Below, in pieces: positions 1-6,349 of a stretch of DNA of 19,872 nt. The DNA is taken from the NCBI GenBank assembly GCA_046727855.1, contig JBKPDL010000105.1, positions 1 through 19,872 of the forward strand, given 5' to 3'. A model generated the notes under the pieces. The model saw only the letters and a program-made list of their open reading frames with translations. It ran no database searches and was not told where the DNA came from. The first letter of the stretch is position 1. Every line of letters starts with the position of its first letter. The stretch is from DASPWV01 sp046727855 (GTDB lineage Bacteria > Acidobacteriota > Vicinamibacteria > Vicinamibacterales > UBA2999). The position numbers and the translations under genes were made by a program.

Positions 1-91
1 GTACCACGGCGTTCAGAGCTTAGCCGAAAAGCGGGAACCGGGTCTAAACACCAGCCCCACTCGTGGAACGGCCGCAAGAGGTGAGCGCGCG

Positions 92-97
92 TACAAT
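92..97 (+). promoter_or_regulatory. Candidate -10 element ahead of the amidohydrolase
   Basis: TACAAT matches the sigma-70 -10 consensus in 5 of 6 positions and ends 8 bases before the ATG at 106. Initiation about 7 bases downstream would give an mRNA with almost no leader. This fits the absence of any GGAGG-like sequence before that ATG. No convincing -35 hexamer is visible at the usual spacing, so this is only a candidate. Confidence 0.25.
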
Positions 98-105
98 GCA
101 GCGCC

Positions 106-1494
106 ATGGCCGTTGCCCGAACCAGCTTCCTCGCGCTCGCAACCATCGCGATCGTTTCCGCTCGACAGCCACGGGTGGTGGATGTCGTGATCGCAAACGG
201 CATCGTCGTGACCATGGACGGTGGGCGACGGGTCATCAACCCCGGGTCGGTTGCGATCAGTGGCACAACGATTACAGCGGTTGGCGAATCCCCCGCGATC
301 GCCGCGCAGTATCCGGCCCGGACCACCATCGAGGCGCATGGACGCGTGGTGATGCCCGGGCTGATCAACACCCACACCCATGCGCCGATGGTGTTGTATC
401 GCGGACTCGCCGACGACTTGCCACTGCTGGAGTGGCTGCAGAAATACATCTTTCCGGCCGAGGCAAAAACCGTGTCGCCCGCCTTCGTCAGAACCGGCAC
501 CCGGCTGGCCGCGCTCGAGATGATTCGCTCCGGCACGACCACCTATACGGACATGTATTACTTCGAGGAGGAGATCGCGCGCGCCACCAAGGAGGCCGGG
601 CTGCGCGGCGTGCTCGGACAGACGGTCATCGAGTTTCCCGTCCCAGATGCCAAGACGCCCGCCGACGCGCTGGCGCGAGCCGAAGCCTTTATCAAACAGT
701 TCAGCAAAGACGACCTCATCGTGCCGGCGATTGCGCCGCACTCGGTCTACACGCTGGATGCGGCCACGCTGACGGCCACGCGCGACCTCGCGGTCAAATA
801 CGGCGTGCCGGTTCTGATTCACCTCGGCGAGACACAGGACGAAATCAAGATGGCGCTCGATCGCCACAAGATGCGTCCGGTTGCGCTCCTCGAACAGCTG
901 GCGTTCTGGAGGCCGCTCGTCATCGCGGCGCATGGCGTGTGGATGAACGCCGACGAAATCGCGGTGCTGAAGAAGAACAACGTCGGCGTGTCGCACAATC
1001 CCGAGAGCAACATGAAGCTCGCAAGCGGCACGGCGCCGGTTCAGGAGTATCTCAGGGCCGGCGTCACGGTCGGTCTCGGCACCGATGGCGCGGCCAGCAA
1101 CAACGACCTCGACATGTTCGAAGCCATGCGCCAGGCGGCCTTCCTCCACAAGCTGGTGTCTCGTGATCCGCGTGCGGTGAGCGCGCAAACCGCGCTGGAA
1201 ATGGGCACGCTCGGCGGCGCACGCGTCATCGGTCGCGCCGACAGGCTTGGCTCCCTCGAAGCCGGCAAACTCGCCGACGTGGTCGTGGTCCGGATGGATC
1301 AGCCGCGTCAGACGCCGATGTACGACGCCATTTCGCATCTCGTGTATGTGACGCGAGGCGATGACGTCGAGACGACGATTGTGAATGGCAAGGTGTTGAT
1401 GCGCGACAGGAAGGTGTTGACGCTCAACGAAGCCGACGTGCTGGCCGAGGCCCGCAAGGCAGCGGAACAGGTCAGAAGCGCGGTCAGCCGATAG
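106..1494 (+). CDS. Amidohydrolase, MTA/SAH deaminase-like, probably exported
   Basis: A 462-residue metal-dependent hydrolase of the amidohydrolase superfamily, in the cytosine-deaminase/MTA-SAH-deaminase branch. These enzymes deaminate 5'-methylthioadenosine, S-adenosylhomocysteine or related purines. The expected metal ligands are visible: His90 and His92 in NTHTHAPM, His239 in LIHLGET, His276 in AAHGVWM and Asp327 in GLGTDGAASNN. Further family motifs are SHNPESNMKLASG and the C-terminal GSLEAGKLADVVVV. Residues 1-19 are basic then hydrophobic and end near SAR, resembling a signal peptide. That is unusual for a purine deaminase and suggests export or a shifted true start. No Shine-Dalgarno sequence precedes the ATG; a TACAAT box lies just upstream. 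It converges on hpt 35 bases away. The exact substrate cannot be told from sequence, and related members include guanine deaminase- and atrazine chlorohydrolase-like enzymes. Confidence 0.85.
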   Translation: MAVARTSFLALATIAIVSARQPRVVDVVIANGIVVTMDGGRRVINPGSVAISGTTITAVGESPAIAAQYPARTTIEAHGRVVMPGLINTHTHAPMVLYRGLADDLPLLEWLQKYIFPAEAKTVSPAFVRTGTRLAALEMIRSGTTTYTDMYYFEEEIARATKEAGLRGVLGQTVIEFPVPDAKTPADALARAEAFIKQFSKDDLIVPAIAPHSVYTLDAATLTATRDLAVKYGVPVLIHLGETQDEIKMALDRHKMRPVALLEQLAFWRPLVIAAHGVWMNADEIAVLKKNNVGVSHNPESNMKLASGTAPVQEYLRAGVTVGLGTDGAASNNDLDMFEAMRQAAFLHKLVSRDPRAVSAQTALEMGTLGGARVIGRADRLGSLEAGKLADVVVVRMDQPRQTPMYDAISHLVYVTRGDDVETTIVNGKVLMRDRKVLTLNEADVLAEARKAAEQVRSAVSR

Positions 1495-1529
1495 TGACTG
1501 GGGGGCGGGGTGTCGCTCGCCCAAAATCG

Positions 1530-2048
1530 TTATGGCAATACGCCGATGTACGGCAGATTACGATACTGCTCCGAATAATCCAACCCGTAGCCCACCACAA
1601 AACGGTCCTCGATCGTGAAGCCGATGTGATCCACTTTGACGTCGATCTGTCGTCGCGACGGTTTGCTCAACAAACAGGCCGTACGCAGCGACTTGGGATT
1701 CCGGGCGCGCAGGATCTCCTGCAGATAATGTAGTGTCAGCCCGGTGTCGACGATGTCCTCGACGATGACGACGTTGCGCCCTTCGAGGCCATAATCGAGG
1801 TCCTTGATCAATCGCACCTCGCCGGACGAGGTCGTGCCGCCGACATAGCTCGATAGCGCGATGAAATCGATCGTGACGCGGCCATCCATGGCGCGAAGCA
1901 AATCGGCGAGGAAAAGAAAGGCTCCCTTCAGAACGCAGACCAGGTGCAGATCCTCGCCGTGAAAGTCCGCGCGGATCTCGTGCGCCATTTCGATGATACG
2001 ATCTCGCAAAACTTCTGGTGAAATGAGCGGAGGAATGGCAGCTGACAT
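1530..2048 (-). CDS. hpt: Hypoxanthine phosphoribosyltransferase
   Basis: A 172-residue cytoplasmic purine-salvage enzyme that joins hypoxanthine (often also guanine) to PRPP, giving IMP or GMP. The type I phosphoribosyltransferase PRPP loop VVIVEDIVDTGLTL is intact, and so is the N-terminal VCVLKGAFLFLADL segment that contributes to the PPi site. GEVRLIKDLDYGLEGRNV precedes the PRPP loop as in bacterial Hpt, and length is normal. The conserved region starts at about residue 7 (PLISPEVL), so the ATG at 2048 cannot be moved far inward. That start codon overlaps the start codon of the divergent rpiB-like gene (CATG), leaving no intergenic promoter space. No Shine-Dalgarno motif is visible ahead of it. 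It ends 35 bases from the convergent amidohydrolase, whose likely purine-type products fit a salvage role. Confidence 0.93.
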   Translation of the reverse strand: MSAAIPPLISPEVLRDRIIEMAHEIRADFHGEDLHLVCVLKGAFLFLADLLRAMDGRVTIDFIALSSYVGGTTSSGEVRLIKDLDYGLEGRNVVIVEDIVDTGLTLHYLQEILRARNPKSLRTACLLSKPSRRQIDVKVDHIGFTIEDRFVVGYGLDYSEQYRNLPYIGVLP

Positions 2049-2676
2049 GAAGCGTTACGACATTATCACCGAGGCGGATGCCCGCGTGCTGGAGATTGGC
2101 GGCACGGTCACGCTCAATCCAGGCGGCAAGATCACGCCGCTTGCCGAAGACACGCTGAAGAATCGGCGAATTGCGGTGCTGCGTGATATTCCGGATAGCG
2201 CCTCCAGCGATCTCGCGCCCGCTGCCGACGTGCGTCGCGTAGCGATCGGGAGCGATCACTCGGGGCTCGCGCTCAAGGCGGCGCTGCGCGACTACCTTCG
2301 CGGCCGTGGGCTGGCGGTCGATGATGTCGGCACTTACACGCCCGATCCGGTCGACTATCCAGACATCGCGGCGCGAGTCGGCCGGCTCGTGGCCCACAAG
2401 GAAGCCGACGCAGGCATCGTGATCGATGGCGCTGGCCTGGGCTCGGCGATTGCGGCCAACAAGATCGACGGGGTACGCGCGGCGATGTGCACCGATCGCA
2501 CGCTGGCGCGTTATTCACGTGAGCACACCGGCGCGAACGTGCTGTCACTGGGCGCCACGCTCATCCCTACCGACGAAGCGAAGGCCATCGTTGATATCTG
2601 GTTGGGCACACCGATGCGCGAGGCGCGTTACCTCCGACGACTCGCGAAGATCAGGAATCTCGAAAAGACAAGGTAG
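2047..2676 (+). CDS. rpiB: RpiB/LacAB-family sugar-phosphate isomerase with N-terminal extension
   Basis: A 209-residue protein. Residues from about 58 onward are an RpiB domain: RRVAIGSDHSGLALK, DYPDIAARVG, IAANKIDGVRAAMCTD and SREHTGANVLSLGA. This family interconverts ribose 5-phosphate and ribulose 5-phosphate, or other aldose/ketose phosphates. The catalytic cysteine of E. coli-type RpiB (CGTG motif) is replaced by Asp127 in VIDGAGLG, and the glutamate used by the mycobacterial type is also absent. The substrate or chemistry may therefore differ. Residues 1-57 form an extra module with an ITPLAEDTLK segment, not part of ordinary 150-residue RpiB. GGAGG at 2029-2033 sits 13 bases before this ATG; an in-frame ATG at 2035 is too close to it. 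Its start overlaps that of the divergent hpt gene. deoC follows after 12 bases, so the two are probably co-transcribed. Confidence 0.85.
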   Translation: MKRYDIITEADARVLEIGGTVTLNPGGKITPLAEDTLKNRRIAVLRDIPDSASSDLAPAADVRRVAIGSDHSGLALKAALRDYLRGRGLAVDDVGTYTPDPVDYPDIAARVGRLVAHKEADAGIVIDGAGLGSAIAANKIDGVRAAMCTDRTLARYSREHTGANVLSLGATLIPTDEAKAIVDIWLGTPMREARYLRRLAKIRNLEKTR

Positions 2677-2688
2677 AATCAACAACTC

Positions 2689-3555
2689 TTGTCGGACATC
2701 CGCCGGGTCATCGACATCATCCTGCAGGAACTCGCGGCGGCCGGGGCTGTTGCGCCGGCCCGCTGTGCCTGTCACGGATTCTCCACTGACTGTTGCCCCA
2801 ATCAGGTGAGCGGCGTGCTCGCGGCGGGCGCCTGCCGGCTTGGCCTGCACGCCGCCGGCGGCGGGGCGGGCGAGGTGGCCGGCCTGATTGATCACACGCT
2901 GTTAAAGCCGGACGCGAGCGCGAAGGACATCGAGAAGCTGTGCCGTGAAGCGGCGGAATTCCGGTTTGCAACCGTGTGTGTCAATCCGACATGGGTGGCA
3001 TTCTGCCACCGCCTGTTACGTGGAACCGGCGTTGGTGTGTGCTCCGTTGTCGGATTTCCTCTTGGCGCCACCACACCCGATGTGAAGCATTATGAAACCC
3101 GTCGCGCCATCTTCGACGGTGCGAATGAAATCGACATGGTGATCAACATCGGCGCATTGAAGTCGGGTGATCTTCGTCTCGTGGAGCAGGACATCGAAGC
3201 GGTCACCGGACCATGCCGGCAGCATGGGGTCGTGAGCAAAGCGATCATTGAAGCCGCACTGCTCACCAACGAGGAAAAGGTGACAGCCAGCGCGTTGACC
3301 AAGGCCGGCGGCGCCGATTTCGTCAAAACATCAACCGGTTTCGGTCCCGGAGGGGCGACGGTTGCAGATGTCATGCTGATGCGAAAAGTCGTCGGCGATG
3401 CGATGGGCGTCAAGGCGGCTGGCGGCGTGCGCGATTTGGAACAGATGAAGGCGATGGTGGCGGCTGGCGCGAGCCGTGTGGGGGCGAGCGCGGGCGTTCG
3501 TATTGTGAAGGAGTTGAAGGGAGAAGGCGTTGCGGAAGCACCTAGTGCTTACTGA
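2689..3555 (+). CDS. deoC: Deoxyribose-phosphate aldolase (class I) with Cys-rich N-terminal extension
   Basis: A 288-residue DeoC/DERA, longer than the usual roughly 220-260. It reversibly cleaves 2-deoxyribose 5-phosphate to glyceraldehyde 3-phosphate and acetaldehyde. The Schiff-base Lys213 lies in FVKTSTGFG, the proton-relay Lys242 in GVKAAGGVRD and the active-site Asp149 in EIDMVINIGAL. The catalytic domain begins near residue 63 (VAGLIDHTLLKPDAS). The extra 60 residues start with an amphipathic stretch (SDIRRVIDIILQELAAAG) and contain a cysteine cluster, CACHGFSTDCCPNQ. The amphipathic start followed by a linker resembles microcompartment encapsulation tails, but this is inference. The start used is TTG with a poor ribosome site; a GTG at 2806 inside the extension is an alternative. 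It follows the rpiB-like gene by 12 bases. Confidence 0.92.
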   Translation: MSDIRRVIDIILQELAAAGAVAPARCACHGFSTDCCPNQVSGVLAAGACRLGLHAAGGGAGEVAGLIDHTLLKPDASAKDIEKLCREAAEFRFATVCVNPTWVAFCHRLLRGTGVGVCSVVGFPLGATTPDVKHYETRRAIFDGANEIDMVINIGALKSGDLRLVEQDIEAVTGPCRQHGVVSKAIIEAALLTNEEKVTASALTKAGGADFVKTSTGFGPGGATVADVMLMRKVVGDAMGVKAAGGVRDLEQMKAMVAAGASRVGASAGVRIVKELKGEGVAEAPSAY

Positions 3556-3557
3556 AG

Positions 3558-3666
3558 GGAACTACGAACGAAGAACGAAGAACAAAGACAATGCCTTTGT
3601 TCGCTGGGTCGTTCCTTTGGTTCTTAATTCTTAATTCTTAATTCTTCGTTCCTCGTTCTTCGTTCC
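3558..3666. repeat. Heptad-repeat inverted repeat (possible terminator) after deoC
   Basis: The left arm 3558-3583 and right arm 3641-3666 pair at 22 of 26 positions. Both arms are built from 7-base units: GAAGAAC-type on the left; (TTCTTAA)x3 at 3621-3641 then TTCTTCG, TTCCTCG, TTCTTCG on the right. Inside lies a perfect 8-bp hairpin, GAACAAAG (3580-3587) and CTTTGTTC (3595-3602), with a 7-base loop. The stretch is AT-rich against a GC-rich background and starts 3 bases after the deoC stop. It could act as a transcription terminator or be a member of a dispersed intergenic repeat family. Confidence 0.75.
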
Positions 3667-3703
3667 GAAAGCGAAGTAAGCGGCAAATCCGGAGGTAAAG
3701 ACA

Positions 3704-3988
3704 GTGCCGAGATCGTTACATGCTGATACGTTGCGCGCCTATGCGCGGATTGGCGCGATGCGAAGGCTCGAGGAGTTGCGTGAGGAAGAAGCGTCGATTC
3801 GAGCGGCGTTTCCGGAACTGTTTCGCGGACGCCCCGCGCGTGCGGCGGGCGCGGCTACAGCGGCTGCCACCTCGAACGACGAGCCGCGCAGACGCCGCCG
3901 GTGGAAGATGTCGGCGGCGCAGAAGCGTGCCGTGTCGGAGCGAATGCGCAAGTATTGGGCGGCGCGGCGTAAAGCCACGAAGGGATGA
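3704..3988 (+). CDS. Small basic protein of unknown function
   Basis: A 94-residue protein beginning at GTG, with a strong GGAGG (3691-3695) 8 bases upstream, which fixes the start. Residues 1-40 are predicted helical and charged (YARIGAMRRLEELREEEASI). A low-complexity Ala/Arg linker follows, then a very basic tail with RRRRRWKMSAAQKRAVSERM and KYWAARRKA. The tail resembles the short basic helices seen in many small hypothetical proteins of this group and looks suited to bind nucleic acid, but no named domain is recognised. Its stop overlaps the next start by ATGA, so the two genes are translationally coupled. Confidence 0.7.
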   Translation: MPRSLHADTLRAYARIGAMRRLEELREEEASIRAAFPELFRGRPARAAGAATAAATSNDEPRRRRRWKMSAAQKRAVSERMRKYWAARRKATKG

Positions 3989-4653
3989 TCGCTCGCACGC
4001 CGGTGCTCGCCGCGATCATGTTGTGTGCGGCGCGCGCCAGTTTCGCGCAGGACACTACGCAGAACGACAGGTTGCCGCGGGCGGTTGCCGATGTCCGCGT
4101 GGCCTCGGTTGGCTTGCCAACCAGCCCCGGATGGACGCCTGCAGTGCCGGCGGGCACGACGGTGCCTGGACGCGCATTGGGATTCGAGGCTGGTGGCCAT
4201 CTCTACGCTGTCAGATTCAAGGTCGGCGCGATTGGATTCGGGGGCACGTACGTCTTCGGCCGGAGTCATACGTCGCCTCCGGCGGCAACCGCCAGTCAGC
4301 CAGCGGTCGAACCAGGCGTGACCACGCGCCTCGACATGTTATCCCCGCAGGTGTCATTGAACTTCGGTCATCGTCTTGGCTGGAGTTTCATCGGCGGCGG
4401 GCTTGGGCGCGCTCGCGCCACTAGTGAAGTCAGCGAGCCTGTTGCCGGCGTCCCCACGCCTGCCCCGGCAGAAAGCGGCTGGCAGCGCGCCATCAACTAC
4501 GGCGTCGGCGCGCGCTGGTTCTTCAGCCATCACGTCGCGTTTAGCCTGGATTTGCGCTGGTACCAACTCTCGGCGGTCGACGCCACCACCACGAGGGGCG
4601 CACTCCCACGCCAATCGCTATTCGTGGCGGGCGGTGGAATTTCGATCAAGTAA
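3985..4653 (+). CDS. Putative outer-membrane beta-barrel protein
   Basis: A 222-residue hypothetical protein with a good signal peptide (residues 1-21, cleavage after RASFA). The mature part alternates polar and aromatic residues in strand-like blocks: HLYAVRFKVGAIGFGGTYVF, QVSLNFGHRLGWSFIGGGLG, YGVGARWFFSHHVAFSLDLR and a final strand LFVAGGGISIK. Strands with Gly/aromatic alternation and a hydrophobic C-terminal strand are typical of small 8-strand outer-membrane barrels. The family is not identified and the function is unknown. It overlaps the preceding small basic protein by four bases (ATGA), implying one transcript. Confidence 0.72.
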   Translation: MIARTPVLAAIMLCAARASFAQDTTQNDRLPRAVADVRVASVGLPTSPGWTPAVPAGTTVPGRALGFEAGGHLYAVRFKVGAIGFGGTYVFGRSHTSPPAATASQPAVEPGVTTRLDMLSPQVSLNFGHRLGWSFIGGGLGRARATSEVSEPVAGVPTPAPAESGWQRAINYGVGARWFFSHHVAFSLDLRWYQLSAVDATTTRGALPRQSLFVAGGGISIK

Positions 4654-4711
4654 TTGCACGTAGGTCAGGAACTAGCGCAAGGCAGGTAAGAAGCGACGCC
4701 TGCGGAGGGTT

Positions 4712-4786
4712 TGGAGCGGGAGACGGGGATCGAACCCGCGACCAACAGCTTGGGAAGCTGTGACTCTACCACTGAGTTACTCCCGC
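4712..4786 (-). tRNA. tRNA-Gly (anticodon CCC)
   Basis: The reverse complement folds as a complete 75-base tRNA. The acceptor stem is GCGGGAG/CTCCCGC, the D arm ACTC...GAGT, the anticodon stem ACAGC/GCTGT with loop TTCCCAA, and the T arm carries TTCGATC. The discriminator is T and CCA is encoded. Loop positions 34-36 read CCC, giving tRNA-Gly for GGG codons. It lies between two protein genes with no other tRNA nearby. Confidence 0.97.
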
Positions 4787-4840
4787 TCGGACCCCCATCT
4801 TACCGTAAGCGGTGGCCGCGCAGACGATGCTTTCAGATAT

Positions 4841-4908
4841 CGGCGTTCAGCTGTCAGTTTCAACGTGGTTGACGACCACGCATGGCCGGCGCTGAATGCT
4901 GACAGCCG
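4841..4908. repeat. Imperfect inverted repeat between the phosphomannomutase gene and tRNA-Gly
   Basis: Arms 4841-4857 and 4892-4908 pair at 13 of 17 positions (CGGCGTTCAGCTGTCAG against CTGAATGCTGACAGCCG). They enclose a perfect 6-bp hairpin, CGTGGT (4864-4869) and ACCACG (4875-4880). It begins 15 bases beyond the stop of the minus-strand mutase gene and is the likely place for that operon to terminate. There is no clear U-tract on the minus strand. It also lies just upstream of tRNA-Gly, so it may separate the two transcription units. Confidence 0.55.
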
Positions 4909-4923
4909 ACGGCCCTCCCCGGA

Positions 4924-6288
4924 TCAGCCTCGAATGATCGCCAGGACCTCGTCGCGGCGCCTCTCCATGATTTCCGGCGTCAGCCCCTCGAGATTCAGCC
5001 GCAGCAGCGGTTCGGTATTTGACGGCCGCACGTTGAAATGCCAGTCGTCGAATTCGACCGATACGCCGTCGAGGCGATAGACAAGGCCGTGACGGTACTC
5101 CTGCGCCAGTATCGCTAACTTCTCCGCGGCCACTTCCATGCTCGACACCTTGGTGTTGATCTCGCCGGAGATGAAGTAATTGTGGCGGAACGGCTCGAGC
5201 AGATCGCGGAGGGACTTGCCCTTCTTTGACATCAGATCGAGGATCAGCAGCGCCGGAATAAACCCATTATCGGCATAGAAGTTGTCCTTGAAGTAGTAAT
5301 GACCGGTGACTTCACCGCCGAACACCGCGTCCTCCTCGCGCATGCGTCGCTTGATAAAAGCGTGCCCGACACGATTCATCAATGCTCTGCCGCCGTAGCG
5401 TGCGACGGTGTCCTTTACCGCATAGCTCGCACGCACGTCGTAGATGATCGTCGCGCCAGGCCGCTTCATCAGGAAGGATTCGGCGAGCAGCGCCGTGATG
5501 AAATCACCAGCAATGAACTCGCCAGTGCCATCCAGAAAGAAGCAGCGATCGGCATCGCCGTCCCATGCGATTCCGGCGTCGGCGCGCTCGGCAATCACCT
5601 GCGCAGTGATGTCACGGCGGTTCTCTTCGATCAAGGGATTGGCTTCGTGATTGGGGAACGTGCCGTCCACTTCGAAGCAGAGGCGGATGGTACGGCACGG
5701 GAGCTGATCGAACAGCCTTGGGGCGATGAATCCAGCCACGCCGCTGCCAGCGTCGAGTACCACGTTGAACGGCGTGATCAGCGCCGGATCGATGAACGAC
5801 ATCACGTGATCGACGTAGCGATTCAGGATGTCGCGCTTTTCAACGCGGCCGGGCGCGGCGGGCACGGGCGGCAGGGTGCCGCTGAGGATCATCTCCTTGA
5901 TCTCCTTGATGCCCGATTCGCCGCTCAGTGGAAACGCTTCGCGCCGCACCAGCTTGCAACCGTTGTACTGCTTGGGATTATGCGAGGCGGTGATTTGCGC
6001 GCCGCCGTCCAGGTGATCGGCGGCCACGGCGAAATACATCATGTCGGTAGCGGTGAGGCCGTAGTCGAAGATCGCCCCGCCCTGTTGGCGCGCCCCCTCG
6101 ATGAACGATGCCGTCAGCGACGGAGACGACACGCGCATGTCGCGCATCGCGGCGTAGCGTCCCGGTCCCAAGTACGCGACAAAGGCGCGGCCGAGCGCGT
6201 AGAAGAGATCCTCGGTGATCTCTGACGGGTAAAGGCCGCGCACGTCGTAGGCCTTGAAGACATCGGGATTTACGTTCGTGGTCGCCAT
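4924..6288 (-). CDS. Phosphomannomutase/phosphoglucomutase
   Basis: A 454-residue cytoplasmic alpha-D-phosphohexomutase that interconverts mannose 6-phosphate and 1-phosphate and/or the glucose equivalents through a phosphoserine. The phosphorylated Ser102 is in TASHNPKQYNG, the Mg-binding loop is DGDADRCFF (Asp243, Asp245, Asp247), the sugar-binding loop is GEVTGHYYF and the phosphate-binding loop RPSNTEPLLR is near the C-terminus. Length matches bacterial PMM/PGM (about 455). I chose the ATG at 6288, which has GGAG 4 bases upstream; an in-frame TTG at 6300 would add four residues. It follows the NDP-sugar pyrophosphorylase on the same strand after about 60 bases. This gives mannose 1-phosphate or glucose 1-phosphate formation plus nucleotide activation. 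Substrate preference cannot be decided from motifs. Confidence 0.92.
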   Translation of the reverse strand: MATTNVNPDVFKAYDVRGLYPSEITEDLFYALGRAFVAYLGPGRYAAMRDMRVSSPSLTASFIEGARQQGGAIFDYGLTATDMMYFAVAADHLDGGAQITASHNPKQYNGCKLVRREAFPLSGESGIKEIKEMILSGTLPPVPAAPGRVEKRDILNRYVDHVMSFIDPALITPFNVVLDAGSGVAGFIAPRLFDQLPCRTIRLCFEVDGTFPNHEANPLIEENRRDITAQVIAERADAGIAWDGDADRCFFLDGTGEFIAGDFITALLAESFLMKRPGATIIYDVRASYAVKDTVARYGGRALMNRVGHAFIKRRMREEDAVFGGEVTGHYYFKDNFYADNGFIPALLILDLMSKKGKSLRDLLEPFRHNYFISGEINTKVSSMEVAAEKLAILAQEYRHGLVYRLDGVSVEFDDWHFNVRPSNTEPLLRLNLEGLTPEIMERRRDEVLAIIRG

Positions 6289-6305
6289 GATGCTCCGCAA
6301 AGAAC

Positions 6306-6323
6306 GCGGACCCGAAGGTCCGC
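6306..6323 (-). promoter_or_regulatory. UUCG-capped hairpin between two sugar-nucleotide genes
   Basis: On the transcribed minus strand this reads GCGGACC-TTCG-GGTCCGC, a perfect 7-bp stem closed by C(UUCG)G, the most stable RNA tetraloop class. It lies after the pyrophosphorylase stop and 17 bases before the mutase ATG. No U-run follows, so a full terminator is unlikely. An mRNA-stability or translation-tuning element is more plausible. Confidence 0.6.
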
Positions 6324-6349
6324 GCGACGTGTTAATTCAAGTCCGCGAT

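Noticed and set aside
13..1524. 503-codon open frame on the minus strand
   Set aside because: It is antisense to the whole amidohydrolase gene, whose active-site motifs are intact. The translation is Arg/His-rich with no domain, as expected for a shadow frame in GC-rich DNA.
5299..6225. 308-codon plus-strand open frame
   Set aside because: It is antisense to the phosphohexomutase, whose serine, metal and phosphate loops are all intact. The translation shows no recognisable family.
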